Part shown: positions 37,089-47,624 of the stretch, one piece after another
Numbering within the stretch: position 1 is the stretch's first letter
Layout: every line of letters starts with the position of its first letter
Source: Haemophilus parainfluenzae
GTDB lineage: Bacteria > Pseudomonadota > Gammaproteobacteria > Enterobacterales > Pasteurellaceae
Direction of reading: 5' to 3'
DNA: 64,000 nucleotides
Assembly (NCBI RefSeq): GCF_900450995.1
Contig: NZ_UGHY01000002.1
Coordinates: 1,421,001-1,485,000 of the forward strand
Translations under genes and position numbers: made by a program
Notes under the pieces: model-generated
The model's input: the letters and a program-made list of their open reading frames with translations, nothing else
Database searches by the model: none
What the model was told of the DNA's origin: nothing

Positions 37089-37335
37089 TGGTCATACTCC
37101 TTTTGGGATTATGAAGATCCAACTGTGAACAAAAAAAGATCAAACGAAATTGGCACTAGAGAAAAGTGCGGTTAAATTTTTGTGTGTTTTAAAAATGGGT
37201 TTCGTTCGATAAAAGATGCCGAAGAAAGGTAAATTGATTACCAGCGAACTCTCGCTGATAAGAGGCGAGAGTCTAAAGCGATATTCGGTATCGACTATGA
37301 CTGTCCAAAGTGTGTGTCCTTCTCGTTAAAAAATC
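37089..37335 (-). promoter_or_regulatory. Long structured 5' leader of corA
   Basis: From the predicted start near 37335 to the corA ATG there are about 247 nt without an ORF of note. On the transcript, ACTCTCGC pairs with GCGAGAGT (37272-37248; 8 bp, 9-nt loop), while the second arm can instead fold with the following bases as AGCGA-GAGT-TCGCT. The two hairpins cannot coexist, as in attenuators. An uptake signal lies in the 3' half. This fills the 312-bp gap between corA and yajG together with its promoter. Mg2+ sensing is a guess by analogy with enterobacterial corA leaders. Confidence 0.5.
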
Positions 37336-37341
37336 GGGCGA

Positions 37342-37370
37342 ATGTTACGCTTGAAAGGCGCTTTCGTCAA
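37342..37370 (-). promoter_or_regulatory. corA promoter
   Basis: On the minus strand TTGACG (37370-37365), a 17-bp spacer and TAACAT (37347-37342) form a good sigma-70 promoter about 254-282 bp before the corA start codon. Confidence 0.65.
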
Positions 37371-37400
37371 GTATTATTGAAAAGGACACGGCACTTTTAA

Positions 37401-38000
37401 TTAATTGGTATATTGATTAATTGCGTTAGTAACTTCTTGATCTTGATAAATATTATTAACAATATCTTTGAAGGTTTCGCCTAACACTTTTTGAATTTCA
37501 TCATTGCTCGCATTAAATGCGCCAGATTGTGAACGGGTTGCATTAAAGGTTTTGTTGTATTGTCCGCGTGGACCTTGTACATAAACAACTGCTTGGATTT
37601 TGCTGTTCAAGGTATAACGTAAATTACCTTGATCTACGTGAGTGTTGAATTCTTTCACTTCAACGGTTACACCCGCATTCGCATTATTAGCTTGTCCGAT
37701 ACGGAAACCTTTGCTAACTAAATTTTGTTGCATCACTTGTTGGAAAAGTTGAGTAACGCTTGGTGATGCGTTTAATTTAATCAGCTCACCTGATTTAGTA
37801 TAAGTTGCAATTTCTTGTTGTGGACGAGAATCGCGAGTATTAACTGTTACCACTGCTGATTGGTTAATATTCATTGATGCAGTCGGCGATTGAGGGGTAA
37901 AAGTTAAGGTATTAGATTGCGCTTGGCAACCTGCTAAAAATAATGTTGCAGCGGCCAACGTCATTGTTGATAATGCTTTGATTTTGTTTGTTACTTTCAT
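37401..38000 (-). CDS. yajG: YajG family lipoprotein
   Basis: A 199-residue lipoprotein: signal [21 protein letters not shown] with lipobox L-A-G-C, then a YajG-type domain (PF03923) with [20 protein letters not shown] near residue 50 and [15 protein letters not shown]. It is an outer-membrane-anchored periplasmic protein of unproven function, usually next to bolA as here (divergent, 84 bp between starts). Confidence 0.85.
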   Translation of the reverse strand: MKVTNKIKALSTMTLAAATLFLAGCQAQSNTLTFTPQSPTASMNINQSAVVTVNTRDSRPQQEIATYTKSGELIKLNASPSVTQLFQQVMQQNLVSKGFRIGQANNANAGVTVEVKEFNTHVDQGNLRYTLNSKIQAVVYVQGPRGQYNKTFNATRSQSGAFNASNDEIQKVLGETFKDIVNNIYQDQEVTNAINQYTN

Positions 38001-38084
38001 AATTTCCTCATTGAATTAGGTTAATTTGTGTTATTCTTACAAACTTAACGCTGAATGTATAGCAAAAAGTTAGGGAGTTTATTT

Positions 38085-38396
38085 ATGTCAAAACAGCAAG
38101 AATTATTAGAGAGAATTCAGGCCGAATTTCAACCGCACTTCGCCACCGTGGAAAATGAAAGCCATATGCACAGTTCCGGTCGCGGGTCTGACTCTCATTT
38201 TAAATTAGTGATTGTCAGCGATGCTTTTGAAGGCATGCGCAAGGTGCAACGCCACCAAAAACTTTACCAACTTTTTACCAATGATTTAAAAAATGGCATT
38301 CATGCATTAGCACTTCATCTTTATACAAGAAGCGAATGGGAGAGCCTAGGTGAAGCATTTCCAAAATCACCAAATTGTCTTGGTGTTGGACAGTAA
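38085..38396 (+). CDS. bolA: BolA family protein
   Basis: A 103-residue member of the BolA family, which partners monothiol glutaredoxins in iron-sulphur handling and affects cell shape under stress. The ATG at 38085 follows AGGGAG; an upstream frame extension is not conserved. The core HSSGRGSDSHFKLVIVSDAFEGMRKVQRHQ contains the invariant histidine, and KNGIHALALHLYT the second. It ends before a strong terminator, upstream of the nqr operon. Confidence 0.94.
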   Translation: MSKQQELLERIQAEFQPHFATVENESHMHSSGRGSDSHFKLVIVSDAFEGMRKVQRHQKLYQLFTNDLKNGIHALALHLYTRSEWESLGEAFPKSPNCLGVGQ

Positions 38397-38433
38397 GTAT
38401 TTCCTTACGTTCCCTGTATTCCATTTCAATAAT

Positions 38434-38468
38434 AAGAGAGAAGGCAAGAGGCTTTCTCTCTTTTTATT
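38434..38468 (+). terminator. Terminator after bolA
   Basis: The stem AGAGAGAA / TTTCTCTC is followed by a run of T residues, about 40 bp after the bolA stop. Confidence 0.7.
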
Positions 38469-38795
38469 TTAACGTGAATTTATTTTTAACTCCTAATGAG
38501 TGTTACTCTAAAAACTTCACAAATATTTCACAAAAAGTATCGGCTAAAAGTAGAAAAAAAGCCCATTTTCCGCTAGAATGAAGCGCTTTTAATTTTCGAA
38601 TTTCAATTTCTGGATGTGTAAGTAATGCCTTACTCATCGAGGAATTAAACAGATTTGAGTTTTTAAATTTATGTGTCAGTTAATAGCGCTTTGATCTTAA
38701 AAGTGTTTTCTGTCACGCTCAATCGCGAGATTGCTTTTAGAGTGTATGCTTTAATCGCAATCGTGTTTTTAACCTAGAAAAGTAGTGCAAACAGT
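38469..38795 (+). promoter_or_regulatory. Leader region of the nqr operon
   Basis: About 330 bp with no gene. A possible -10 (TAGAAT, 38574-38579) has only a poor -35, and a 5-bp tetraloop hairpin (CAATC-GCGA-GATTG, 38720-38733) with a short T run follows downstream. If the -10 is right the nqrA leader is about 210 nt. No site for a known regulator was recognised. Confidence 0.35.
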
Positions 38796-40139
38796 ATGAT
38801 TACAATCAAAAAAGGCTTGGATCTTCCTATTGCAGGAAAACCAGCACAAGTAATCCATAGCGGTAACGCTGTGAATCAGGTTGCGATTCTTGGTGAAGAG
38901 TATGTGGGTATGCGTCCTTCTATGAAGGTACGTGAAGGCGATGTTGTGAAAAAAGGCCAAGTGCTTTTTGAAGACAAGAAAAACCCTGGAGTGGTTTTCA
39001 CAGCCCCTGCGAGCGGTACTATCACTGTAATTAATCGTGGCGAAAAACGTGTATTACAATCTGTGGTCATTGATGTGCAAGGTAACGATCAAGTTACTTT
39101 CGCTAAATATAACGCAGGTGAGCTCAATACGCTTTCTTCTGAACAAGTTAAACAAAACCTCGTTGAATCCGGTTTGTGGACAGCGTTCCGCACCCGTCCG
39201 TTCAGCAAAGTGCCTGCCTTAGATGCAGAACCTTCTTCTCTGTTTGTAAATGCGATGGATACCAATCCTTTGGCAGTAAACCCAGAGGTGGTGTTAAAAG
39301 AGCATTGGCAAGATTTTATTGACGGTTTAACAGTATTAAATCGTCTATTCCCAAATAAACCATTAAATCTATGTAAAGCTGGCGATAGCAATATCCCAAC
39401 CGTGGATTTAGCTAACCTAAAAGTACATGATTTTGGTGGTGTTCATCCTGCAGGCTTAGTGGGTACACATATCCACTTTATCGATCCGGTTGGTGTTCAT
39501 AAAACCGTATGGCACATCAATTACCAAGATGTGATTGCTGTAGGTAAATTATTTACTACAGGCGAACTTTATGTTGAACGTGTTGTATCTCTTGCGGGTC
39601 CGCAAGTGAAAGAACCTCGTTTAGTTCGTACAGTAATCGGTGCTAACCTTTCTCAATTAACGGCAGGTGAGTTAAAAGACGGTAATAACCGTGTGATTTC
39701 TGGTTCAGTACTTTGTGGTCAAACTGCAAAAGACGCTCACGATTATTTAGGTCGTTATGCATTACAAGTGTCTGTGATTGCAGAAGGTAATGAGAAAGAG
39801 TTCTTAGGTTGGATCACACCGCAATCGAACAAATATTCGATTACCCGTACCGTATTGGGTCACTTTGGTAAAAAATTATTCAACTTCACTACCGCAGAAA
39901 ATGGTGGTGAGCGTGCAATGGTACCAATCGGTAGCTATGAGCGCGTGATGCCGTTGGATATTTTACCGACATTATTATTACGTGATTTAATCGTGGGCGA
40001 TACTGATGGTTCACAAGCGTTAGGTTGTCTTGAATTAGATGAAGAAGACTTAGCGTTATGTTCTTTCGTTTGCCCGGGCAAATATGAATACGGTTCAATC
40101 TTGCGTCAAGTGTTAGATAAGATTGAGAAGGAAGGTTAA
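38796..40139 (+). CDS. nqrA: Na+-translocating NADH:quinone reductase subunit A
   Basis: NqrA is the ubiquinone-interacting subunit on the cytoplasmic side of Na+-NQR, the sodium-pumping NADH dehydrogenase. The 447-residue protein begins [20 protein letters not shown] and contains typical stretches ([49 protein letters not shown]). First gene of the nqrABCDEF operon; nqrB starts 2 bp after its stop. Confidence 0.97.
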   Translation: MITIKKGLDLPIAGKPAQVIHSGNAVNQVAILGEEYVGMRPSMKVREGDVVKKGQVLFEDKKNPGVVFTAPASGTITVINRGEKRVLQSVVIDVQGNDQVTFAKYNAGELNTLSSEQVKQNLVESGLWTAFRTRPFSKVPALDAEPSSLFVNAMDTNPLAVNPEVVLKEHWQDFIDGLTVLNRLFPNKPLNLCKAGDSNIPTVDLANLKVHDFGGVHPAGLVGTHIHFIDPVGVHKTVWHINYQDVIAVGKLFTTGELYVERVVSLAGPQVKEPRLVRTVIGANLSQLTAGELKDGNNRVISGSVLCGQTAKDAHDYLGRYALQVSVIAEGNEKEFLGWITPQSNKYSITRTVLGHFGKKLFNFTTAENGGERAMVPIGSYERVMPLDILPTLLLRDLIVGDTDGSQALGCLELDEEDLALCSFVCPGKYEYGSILRQVLDKIEKEG

Positions 40140-40141
40140 AA

Positions 40142-41377
40142 ATGGGTTTAAAAAATCTTTTTGAAAAAATGGAACCCGCGTTTTTACCAGGCGGTAAATA
40201 CAGCAAGCTTTATCCGATCTTTGAATCGATTTATACCTTGCTTTATACACCAGGTACGGTAACGCACAAAAACACGCACGTTCGTGATGCGTTAGACTCA
40301 AAACGTATGATGATTACGGTTTTCCTTGCGTTGTTCCCTGCGATTTTCTATGGGATGTATAACGTGGGTAACCAAGCGATCCCTGCTTTAAATCAATTAG
40401 GCAATTTAGATCAATTAATTGCTAACGATTGGCACTATGCACTTGCAAGTTCATTAGGTTTAGATTTGACCGATAATGCAACTTGGGGTTCAAAAATGGC
40501 ATTAGGGGCGATCTTCTTCTTACCAATTTACTTAGTGGTATTCACTGTTTGTACGATTTGGGAATTATTATTCTCAGTAGTACGTGGCCATGAAGTAAAT
40601 GAAGGGATGTTCGTTTCAACCATTTTATTTGCGTTAATCGTTCCACCAACATTGCCATTATGGCAGGCTGCACTAGGTATCAGTTTTGGTATCGTGGTAG
40701 CGAAAGAACTATTCGGTGGTGTAGGTCGTAACTTTATGAACCCTGCGCTTGCTGGCCGTGCATTCTTATTCTTCGCTTATCCGGCTCAAATTTCCGGTGA
40801 CTTAGTATGGACTGCTGCAGATGGTTTCTCTGGTGCAACCGCACTTTCACAATGGTCTCAAGGTGGTCAAGCAGCATTACAACACACTGTAACCGGTCAA
40901 CCTATTACTTGGATGGATGCATTCATCGGTAATATTCCTGGTTCAATGGGTGAGGTTTCAACTCTTGCGCTATTAATCGGAGGTGCGTTAATTGTATTCA
41001 CCCGTATTGCTTCTTGGCGCATTATGGCTGGTGTCATGATCGGTATGATTGGTACAGCAACCTTATTCAACTTAATCGGTTCTGATTCTAACCAAATGTT
41101 CTCAATGCCTTGGCATTGGCACTTTGTATTAGGTGGTTTTGCACTTGGTATGATCTTCATGGCTACAGACCCTGTATCTGCTTCATTCACCAACACGGGT
41201 AAATGGTGGTACGGTGCGTTAATTGGCGTGATGGCTGTATTAATTCGTACAGTGAACCCAGCTTATCCAGAAGGGATGATGTTAGCGATTTTATTTGCAA
41301 ACTTATTTGCACCAATTTTCGACTACATCGTGGTTCAAGCAAATATCAAACGTCGGAGAGCAAGAACAAATGGCTAA
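40142..41377 (+). CDS. nqrB: Na+-NQR subunit B
   Basis: NqrB is the largest membrane subunit, with about ten helices, covalently bound FMN and part of the sodium path. The 411-residue protein includes the FMN-threonine motif [11 protein letters not shown] (about residue 235) and [19 protein letters not shown]. nqrC begins 8 bp before its end, giving translational coupling. Confidence 0.97.
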   Translation: MGLKNLFEKMEPAFLPGGKYSKLYPIFESIYTLLYTPGTVTHKNTHVRDALDSKRMMITVFLALFPAIFYGMYNVGNQAIPALNQLGNLDQLIANDWHYALASSLGLDLTDNATWGSKMALGAIFFLPIYLVVFTVCTIWELLFSVVRGHEVNEGMFVSTILFALIVPPTLPLWQAALGISFGIVVAKELFGGVGRNFMNPALAGRAFLFFAYPAQISGDLVWTAADGFSGATALSQWSQGGQAALQHTVTGQPITWMDAFIGNIPGSMGEVSTLALLIGGALIVFTRIASWRIMAGVMIGMIGTATLFNLIGSDSNQMFSMPWHWHFVLGGFALGMIFMATDPVSASFTNTGKWWYGALIGVMAVLIRTVNPAYPEGMMLAILFANLFAPIFDYIVVQANIKRRRARTNG

Positions 41378-42161
41378 ATTTAATAAAGATAGCGTTAGCG
41401 GTACAGTTACCGTTGTTGTGTTGCTAAGTTTAGTGTGTTCTATCGTGGTTTCTGGTGCTGCAGTAGCATTAAAATCCAAACAAGATGAACAAAAAGCACT
41501 CGACGTTCAACGTAACATTTTAACTGTTGCCGGATTGATGAAAGAAGATAATGCATCAGTAATTAAAGACACTTACAGCAAATTTATTGAACCACGTTTA
41601 GTGGATTTGCAAAGTGGTGATTACGTTCAAGCTTCAGCAGAAGAAATTAATAAATTTGAACCTAAAGATGCTGTTAAAGATCCAGCTAAAAGCCAAGCTA
41701 TCCCAGCTGAGGCAGATAAAGCAGGGATCAAGGTCCGTGCAAACCAAGCGCGTGTTTATCTTGTAAAAGATGAGCAAGGCAATGTAACCCAAGTTGTATT
41801 ACCAATGTATGGCCGTGGTTTATGGTCAACCATGTATGGTTTTGTTTCTGTTGCACCAGATGCGAATACCATCAAAGGTATTACTTACTATGATCAAGGT
41901 GAAACAGCCGGTCTTGGGGGCGAAATTGCGAACCCTCGTTGGCAAGCACAGTTTGTCGATAAAAAATTATTCGATGAGCAAGGTAACCAAAAATTCAAAA
42001 TCTACAAAGGTAGCTCTGCTGCAGATAAAGAGCACGGTGTAGATGGTTTATCAGGTGCAACTTTAACCAGTAACGGTGTTCAAGGTTCATTTGATTATTG
42101 GTTCAGCCAAAATGGCTTTGGTCCATTCTTAGCGAAATTTAAAGCAGGAGAAATCAAATAA
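41370..42161 (+). CDS. nqrC: Na+-NQR subunit C
   Basis: NqrC carries the second covalent FMN on the periplasmic side, anchored by one N-terminal helix ([23 protein letters not shown]). From the ATG at 41370, overlapping nqrB by 8 bp and preceded by CGGAGAG, it has 263 residues. The flavinylation motif [13 protein letters not shown] is present near residue 227; attachment needs the ApbE enzyme encoded downstream. Earlier in-frame starts inside nqrB are not plausible. Confidence 0.96.
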   Translation: MAKFNKDSVSGTVTVVVLLSLVCSIVVSGAAVALKSKQDEQKALDVQRNILTVAGLMKEDNASVIKDTYSKFIEPRLVDLQSGDYVQASAEEINKFEPKDAVKDPAKSQAIPAEADKAGIKVRANQARVYLVKDEQGNVTQVVLPMYGRGLWSTMYGFVSVAPDANTIKGITYYDQGETAGLGGEIANPRWQAQFVDKKLFDEQGNQKFKIYKGSSAADKEHGVDGLSGATLTSNGVQGSFDYWFSQNGFGPFLAKFKAGEIK

Positions 42162-42790
42162 TGGCTGATGCAAAAGTAAACTTAAAAGGTCTTTTATTCG
42201 ATCCTATTGTTAAAAATAACCCGATTGCCTTGCAAATTTTGGGTATCTGTTCTGCATTAGCGGTAACGACCCAATTACAAACAGCAATCGTTATGGCGAT
42301 TGCGGTAAGTTTGGTAACTGGTTTCTCCAGTTTGTTCATTTCATTGATTCGTAACTATATTCCAAATAGTATCCGTATCATTGTGCAACTGGCGATTATC
42401 GCATCTTTAGTAATCTTGGTTGACCAAGTATTAAAAGCTTATGCTTATGGTTTATCTAAACAGCTTTCTGTATTCGTTGGCCTTATCATTACAAACTGTA
42501 TCGTAATGGGGCGTGCAGAAGCGTTTGCGATGAAATCACCTCCGCTAGAAAGCTTTGTTGATGGTATCGGTAATGGTTTAGGTTATGGTGCGATCTTATT
42601 AATTGTCGCCACATTACGTGAATTAATCGGTTCTGGTCGTTTATTTGGTTTCCCTGTATTCCAAACGATTCAAGACGGCGGTTGGTATCAGCCAAACGGT
42701 TTATTCCTTCTTGCACCAAGTGCGTTCTTTATTATCGGCTTCGTTATTTGGGGCTTAAGAACGTGGAAACCTGAGCAACAGGAGAAATAA
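42161..42790 (+). CDS. nqrD: Na+-NQR subunit D
   Basis: A 209-residue integral membrane subunit with about six helices; together with NqrE it forms an inverted-repeat pair that holds an intramembrane iron-sulphur centre and part of the redox path. Typical sequence: [20 protein letters not shown], with the conserved cysteine in NCIVMGR. Its ATG shares one base with the nqrC stop. Confidence 0.96.
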   Translation: MADAKVNLKGLLFDPIVKNNPIALQILGICSALAVTTQLQTAIVMAIAVSLVTGFSSLFISLIRNYIPNSIRIIVQLAIIASLVILVDQVLKAYAYGLSKQLSVFVGLIITNCIVMGRAEAFAMKSPPLESFVDGIGNGLGYGAILLIVATLRELIGSGRLFGFPVFQTIQDGGWYQPNGLFLLAPSAFFIIGFVIWGLRTWKPEQQEK

Positions 42791-42793
42791 TCA

Positions 42794-43390
42794 ATGGAAC
42801 ATTATATTAGCCTATTCGTGAAGGCGATCTTCATTGAAAACATGGCGCTTTCTTTCTTCTTAGGGATGTGTACTTTCCTTGCAGTTTCTAAGAAAGTTTC
42901 TACGGCGTTTGGCCTTGGTGTTGCGGTAACCGTGGTACTTGGTATTGCGGTGCCTGCGAACCAATTTGTATACGAACATGTATTAAAAGATGGCGCATTG
43001 GTAGAAGGTGTAAGTCTTGAGTTTTTAAACTTTATTACCTTTATCGGGATTATTGCGGGTCTTGTTCAATTACTTGAAATGGCTTTAGATAAATTCTTCC
43101 CAGCACTTTATAACGCATTAGGTATTTTCCTTCCACTTATCGCTGTAAACTGTGCGATCTTTGGTGGTGTATCTTTTGCTGTACAACGTGAATACACTTT
43201 TGCAGAATCTGCAGTTTATGGTGTGGGTGCAGGGTTAGGTTGGATGTTAGCAATCGTTGCACTTGCAGGCTTAACCGAAAAAATGAAATATGCCGATGTA
43301 CCGGCAGGCTTAAAAGGATTAGGGATTACCTTTATTACTGCAGGCTTGATGGCGCTTGGCTTTATGTCATTCTCTGGAATTCAGTTATAA
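42794..43390 (+). CDS. nqrE: Na+-NQR subunit E
   Basis: A 198-residue membrane subunit homologous to NqrD in inverted topology, with the conserved cysteines in [13 protein letters not shown] and [14 protein letters not shown] that ligate the shared iron-sulphur centre. It begins 3 bp after nqrD, and nqrF follows after 10 bp with a good AAGGAGG site. Confidence 0.96.
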   Translation: MEHYISLFVKAIFIENMALSFFLGMCTFLAVSKKVSTAFGLGVAVTVVLGIAVPANQFVYEHVLKDGALVEGVSLEFLNFITFIGIIAGLVQLLEMALDKFFPALYNALGIFLPLIAVNCAIFGGVSFAVQREYTFAESAVYGVGAGLGWMLAIVALAGLTEKMKYADVPAGLKGLGITFITAGLMALGFMSFSGIQL

Positions 43391-43400
43391 GGAGGCATAA

Positions 43401-44636
43401 ATGAGCGAATCTTCAATTTTATTATTAGGTGTTGCGGCATTTACGGTTATCCTTTTAGTGCTCGTTGCAATTATTTTATTCGCTAAATCAAAATTAGTGG
43501 ATTCTGGTGACATCACCATTTCTATTAATGATGATCCTGAAAAAGCGATCACTTTACCAGCTGGCGGCAAATTACTTGGTGCTTTAGCAAGTAAAGGTAT
43601 CTTCGTTTCTTCTGCTTGTGGTGGCGGTGGCTCTTGTGGCCAATGTATTGTGAAAGTAAAAAGTGGCGGTGGTGAAATTCTCCCAACTGAGCTTTCTCAT
43701 ATTAATAAACGTGAAGCAAAAGAAGGCTATCGTTTAGCTTGTCAAGTTAACGTGAAAGGTAATATGGAAGTTGAACTTCCAGAAGAAATTTTCGGCGTGA
43801 AAAAATGGGAATGTACTGTTATTTCTAACGATAACAAAGCCACCTTTATCAAAGAGCTTAAATTAGCGATTCCTGAAGGCGAGGAAGTACCTTTCCGCGC
43901 GGGTGGTTATATCCAAATCGAAGCTGATCCACATGTGGTGAACTATAAAGATTTCGATATTCCTGAAGAATATCACGAAGACTGGGATAAATATGATTTA
44001 TGGCGTTATGTCTCTAAAGTGGATGAACATATTATCCGTGCTTACTCTATGGCCTCATATCCAGAAGAGAAAGGTATCATTATGCTTAATGTGCGTATTG
44101 CAACGCCTCCACCACGTCAGCCTGATGCACCTCCAGGTCAAATGTCTTCTTACATTTGGTCATTAAAACCAGGTGATAAAGTGACAATTTCAGGTCCATT
44201 CGGTGAATTCTTCGCGAAAGAAACCGATAATGAGATGGTCTTCATCGGTGGTGGTGCGGGTATGGCACCAATGCGTTCTCATATCTTTGACCAATTAAAA
44301 CGTTTACACTCTAAACGCAAAATGTCATTCTGGTATGGTGCACGTTCTAAACGGGAAATCTTCTATCAAGAAGACTTTGACCAATTACAAGCCGAAAATC
44401 CAAACTTCGTATGGCATGTTGCACTTTCAGATGCATTGCCAGAAGATAACTGGACAGGTTACACTGGCTTTATTCACAACGTACTTTATGAAAACTACTT
44501 GAAAAATCATGAAGCACCAGAAGATTGTGAATACTACATGTGTGGACCTCCGGTGATGAACGCTGCGGTAATCAAAATGTTGAAAGACCTCGGTGTTGAA
44601 GATGAAAACATCTTATTAGATGACTTCGGTGGTTGA
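43401..44636 (+). CDS. nqrF: Na+-NQR subunit F (NADH-oxidising)
   Basis: NqrF accepts electrons from NADH. After one N-terminal helix ([20 protein letters not shown]) comes a plant-type 2Fe-2S domain with [10 protein letters not shown] (about residues 70-79) and a further cysteine in YRLACQV, then a ferredoxin-reductase-like FAD domain (RAYSMASYP) and NADH domain ([25 protein letters not shown]). 411 residues, normal. It ends the operon at an inverted uptake-signal hairpin. Confidence 0.97.
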   Translation: MSESSILLLGVAAFTVILLVLVAIILFAKSKLVDSGDITISINDDPEKAITLPAGGKLLGALASKGIFVSSACGGGGSCGQCIVKVKSGGGEILPTELSHINKREAKEGYRLACQVNVKGNMEVELPEEIFGVKKWECTVISNDNKATFIKELKLAIPEGEEVPFRAGGYIQIEADPHVVNYKDFDIPEEYHEDWDKYDLWRYVSKVDEHIIRAYSMASYPEEKGIIMLNVRIATPPPRQPDAPPGQMSSYIWSLKPGDKVTISGPFGEFFAKETDNEMVFIGGGAGMAPMRSHIFDQLKRLHSKRKMSFWYGARSKREIFYQEDFDQLQAENPNFVWHVALSDALPEDNWTGYTGFIHNVLYENYLKNHEAPEDCEYYMCGPPVMNAAVIKMLKDLGVEDENILLDDFGG

Positions 44637-44664
44637 TTTTAGTTAATCAAAACATCATGAAAAC

Positions 44665-44693
44665 TGACCGCACTTTGTGATGAAGTGCGGTCA
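44665..44693 (+). terminator. Inverted uptake-signal hairpin after nqrF
   Basis: TGACCGCACTT and AAGTGCGGTCA form a perfect 11-bp stem with a 7-nt loop; the following T run is weak (AATATTT). Confidence 0.65.
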
Positions 44694-44768
44694 ATATTTA
44701 AGATGGATTACAGGCAAGCTGATGGAAGAGTCGGTTTGCCTGTAATTCATATATTTAGGAAGGAATAG

Positions 44769-45809
44769 ATGAAAAAAGTATTAAGCGGATTGATTGCTGT
44801 AGTCCTAGCTTGTTCATTAAGTGCGTGTAAGAAAGATCCCGAAATTATTTTACTTAGCGGTAAAACCATGGGAACGACTTACCATATCCGCTATATTGAG
44901 GATGATTCTGTAAGTGAAAACTCACAAAAAACGCATGAGCAAATTGAAGTGGTTTTAAAAGATGTGAATCAGAAAATGTCCACTTATATTAAAGATTCCG
45001 AATTGAGTCGTTTTAATCAAAATACACAAGTGAATACGCCAATTGAAATCTCTGCGGACTTTGCCAAAGTGTTACAAGAAGCGATCCGTTTAAATCAGGT
45101 TACTGAAGGTTCATTGGATGTGACAGTAGGGCCTGTAGTGAATTTATGGGGATTTGGCCCAGAAAAACGTCCAGAACGTAAACCAACCCCAGAACAACTT
45201 GCTGAACGTCAAAGTTGGGTGGGAATTGATAAAATTCACCTTGATATGAGCGGTAAAACCCCAACATTAAGTAAAGCCGTGCCACAGGTTTATATTGATT
45301 TGTCATCTATTGCTAAAGGTTTTGGTGTGGATCAAGTCGCGGATGTATTAGAGCAAAATCACGTACAAAACTATATGGTGGAAATTGGTGGGGAAATTCG
45401 CGCTAAAGGTAAAAATCCTGAGAATAAAGCGTGGCAAATCGCCATTGAAAAACCTAATAATACCGGTGAAAGAGCAGTTCAAGAAGTGATAGGTTTAAAT
45501 AATATGGCGATGGCGACCTCAGGCGACTACCGTATTTATTTTGAGGAAAATGGTCAACGCTTTGCTCATGAAATCGATCCAAAAACAGGTTATCCAATTC
45601 AGCATCATTTAGCCTCAATTACTGTGCTTGCACCAAGCTCAATGACAGCTGACGGTTTATCTACAGGCTTATTTGTACTTGGTGAAGATAAAGCCTTGGA
45701 AGTGGCCGAGAGAGAAAATATTCCAGTTTATTTAATTATGAAAACCGAGCAAGGCTTCGAAACGAAAATGTCTTCAGCCTTACAAAAGTTACTCGCAAAT
45801 AAGGAATAA
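44769..45809 (+). CDS. apbE: FAD:protein FMN transferase
   Basis: ApbE attaches FMN covalently to threonines of NqrB and NqrC in the periplasm. The 346-residue protein is a lipoprotein (L-S-A-C lipobox, cysteine near residue 20) with the GTTYHIRYIE start, LDVTVGPVVNLWGFGP, IDLSSIAKGFGVDQVA and HEIDPKTGYPI motifs of the family. Location between nqrF and nqrM fits its role in Na+-NQR maturation. Confidence 0.95.
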   Translation: MKKVLSGLIAVVLACSLSACKKDPEIILLSGKTMGTTYHIRYIEDDSVSENSQKTHEQIEVVLKDVNQKMSTYIKDSELSRFNQNTQVNTPIEISADFAKVLQEAIRLNQVTEGSLDVTVGPVVNLWGFGPEKRPERKPTPEQLAERQSWVGIDKIHLDMSGKTPTLSKAVPQVYIDLSSIAKGFGVDQVADVLEQNHVQNYMVEIGGEIRAKGKNPENKAWQIAIEKPNNTGERAVQEVIGLNNMAMATSGDYRIYFEENGQRFAHEIDPKTGYPIQHHLASITVLAPSSMTADGLSTGLFVLGEDKALEVAERENIPVYLIMKTEQGFETKMSSALQKLLANKE

Positions 45810-45811
45810 TC

Positions 45812-46072
45812 ATGCAAACGTTATTTTTTACCCTAATCGCTTTTGTGGCCATTATTGTATTAATGTCTGTGGGCTTTATCTTTAAAAAACAAAGCTTAAA
45901 AGGTAGCTGTGGAGGCCTTTCCTCACTGGGTATTGCTAAAGCTTGTGATTGCGATAAACCTTGCGACACCTTGCAAGAAAAATTAGATGCTGGCGATGAA
46001 AATGCCAAAGCTGAATACGAACAAAAATTTGCGAAGAAAGACGATGATTCGCAATTTTATGAAGTGAAATAA
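45812..46072 (+). CDS. nqrM: NqrM, Na+-NQR maturation factor
   Basis: An 86-residue protein with one N-terminal helix (TLFFTLIAFVAIIVLMSVGFIF) and a cysteine-rich segment (GSCGG..KACDCDKPCDT, about residues 30-53) that fits delivery of iron to the NqrD/NqrE centre. It starts 2 bp after apbE, the conserved nqr-apbE-nqrM order. Confidence 0.9.
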   Translation: MQTLFFTLIAFVAIIVLMSVGFIFKKQSLKGSCGGLSSLGIAKACDCDKPCDTLQEKLDAGDENAKAEYEQKFAKKDDDSQFYEVK

Positions 46073-46192
46073 TTCACTCAAAATCAACCGCACTTTGTAC
46101 AACAATCTTAATTTATGGGGCGGAAGTCATTCCACCATATTTCAATCATTATCACCAATGTGCTTCGCCTTAACCGAAGTTACGGGAGACTT

Positions 46193-47344
46193 ATGTTAAC
46201 TTCAAATACTTATAATCAACATTTCGCACCATTGAGTGCAGAGCAACTTGCCGAAAATGCCACTAAAAAGGTTATTTGCGGTATGTCTGGTGGGGTAGAC
46301 TCCTCCGTTTCCGCGTTTATTCTTCAACAACAAGGCTACCAAGTGGAAGGCCTGTTTATGAAAAACTGGGAAGAAGATGACGATACCGATTATTGTACAG
46401 CTGCAGCGGATCTTGCTGATGCGCAGGCAGTATGCGATAAGCTAGGTATTAAGCTACATAAAATCAATTTTGCGGCGGAATATTGGGATAATGTGTTTGA
46501 ACATTTCTTAACAGAATACAAAGCTGGTCGTACACCAAACCCGGATATTTTGTGCAATAAAGAAATTAAATTTAAAGCTTTCTTGGAATATGCCGCGGAA
46601 GATTTGGGCGCTAACTATATTGCTACCGGCCATTATGTGCGTCGTCGTGGTGCAGATGATCAAGCAGAGCTATTGCGCGGCTTAGATAGCAATAAAGACC
46701 AAAGCTATTTCCTTTACACGTTGAGTAAAAATCAGGTAGGCCAAAGCCTTTTCCCTGTTGGTGAAATTGAAAAGCCGATCGTACGTGCTATTGCGGAGGA
46801 TTTAGGCTTAATCACTGCGAAGAAAAAAGATTCTACCGGTATTTGTTTTATCGGTGAGCGTAAGTTTAAGGATTTCTTAGCGCGTTATTTACCGGCTCAA
46901 CCAGGTGACATCCGTACCGTAGATGGCGAGATTATTGGTCGCCATGAAGGCTTGATGTACCATACACTGGGGCAGCGTAAAGGGCTAGGTATCGGTGGAT
47001 TAAAAAATGCCGGTGATGAAGCCTGGTATGTGGTGGATAAAGATGTGGAAAATAATGAATTGATTGTCGCACAAGGCCATGATCATCCACGTTTATTCTC
47101 CAAAGGCTTAATTGCCAAGCAGCTACATTGGGTGAGTCGCGAACCTGTACGTGAAGCGTTCCGTTGCACGGTGAAAACTCGTTATCGTCAAACGGATATT
47201 GCTTGTTTGGTTGAGCCGATTGATGACGATTGCATTCGAGTGATTTTTGACGAACCGCAAGCCGCGGTCACACCGGGTCAATCAGCCGTGTTTTACCTAG
47301 ATGAAGTCTGCTTGGGCGGCGGCATTATCGAAGAACGAATTTAA
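46193..47344 (+). CDS. mnmA: tRNA-specific 2-thiouridylase
   Basis: MnmA thiolates U34 of tRNA Lys, Glu and Gln. The start [20 protein letters not shown] matches the H. influenzae protein, so I use the ATG at 46193 (GGGAG upstream), not the in-frame start 26 codons earlier. The 383-residue protein has the PP-loop GMSGGVDSS near residue 37 and the two catalytic cysteines in [12 protein letters not shown] and [10 protein letters not shown]. Confidence 0.95.
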   Translation: MLTSNTYNQHFAPLSAEQLAENATKKVICGMSGGVDSSVSAFILQQQGYQVEGLFMKNWEEDDDTDYCTAAADLADAQAVCDKLGIKLHKINFAAEYWDNVFEHFLTEYKAGRTPNPDILCNKEIKFKAFLEYAAEDLGANYIATGHYVRRRGADDQAELLRGLDSNKDQSYFLYTLSKNQVGQSLFPVGEIEKPIVRAIAEDLGLITAKKKDSTGICFIGERKFKDFLARYLPAQPGDIRTVDGEIIGRHEGLMYHTLGQRKGLGIGGLKNAGDEAWYVVDKDVENNELIVAQGHDHPRLFSKGLIAKQLHWVSREPVREAFRCTVKTRYRQTDIACLVEPIDDDCIRVIFDEPQAAVTPGQSAVFYLDEVCLGGGIIEERI

Positions 47345-47356
47345 TCAACACCTAAC

Positions 47357-47400
47357 AAAGTGCGGTCAGAAATTTAACGATTTTTCTGACTGCACTTTTT
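47357..47400 (+). terminator. Terminator after mnmA from an imperfect uptake-signal pair
   Basis: AAAGTGCGGTCAGAAA pairs with TTTCTGACTGCACTTT (one mismatch in the second core) and a T run follows. Confidence 0.8.
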
Positions 47401-47466
47401 CTTCTATCGCATTTCAATTTTCGTTAATTTGAAAAAATGATGATGTTTTGCTAGTATAAATTTCGT

Positions 47467-47612
47467 ATTTGGAAACAATCCACTCAAATCCTACTGAGCG
47501 TTTCCTTCAAAATCGCACTTCTCCGTGCTGTCATTTGCGATGGTTCCATCGCCCGTTTGGGTCTTAAGGCCTTGTTTTATTTAATCTGATTTTATTTTTA
47601 TTCACCTAATTT
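47467..47612 (+). promoter_or_regulatory. Hairpin-rich 5' leader of betT
   Basis: Downstream of a TATAAA -10-like box (47455-47460) the leader can form, in order: GGAAAC / GTTTCC (47471-47505) with an inner CTCA/TGAG, GCAC-TTCTCC-GTGC (about 47515-47528), GCGATGG-TT-CCATCGC (47537-47552) and an AAGGCCTT palindrome. The dense succession of stems over about 110 nt, in otherwise AT-rich DNA, suggests a structured RNA. I recognise no known riboswitch class. Confidence 0.4.
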
Positions 47613-47624
47613 TTAAGGGGAAGC

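Noticed and set aside
41295..41369. Earlier start for nqrC
   Set aside because: The extension lies within nqrB in another frame; [12 protein letters not shown] at 41370 is the typical NqrC start with a ribosome-binding site.
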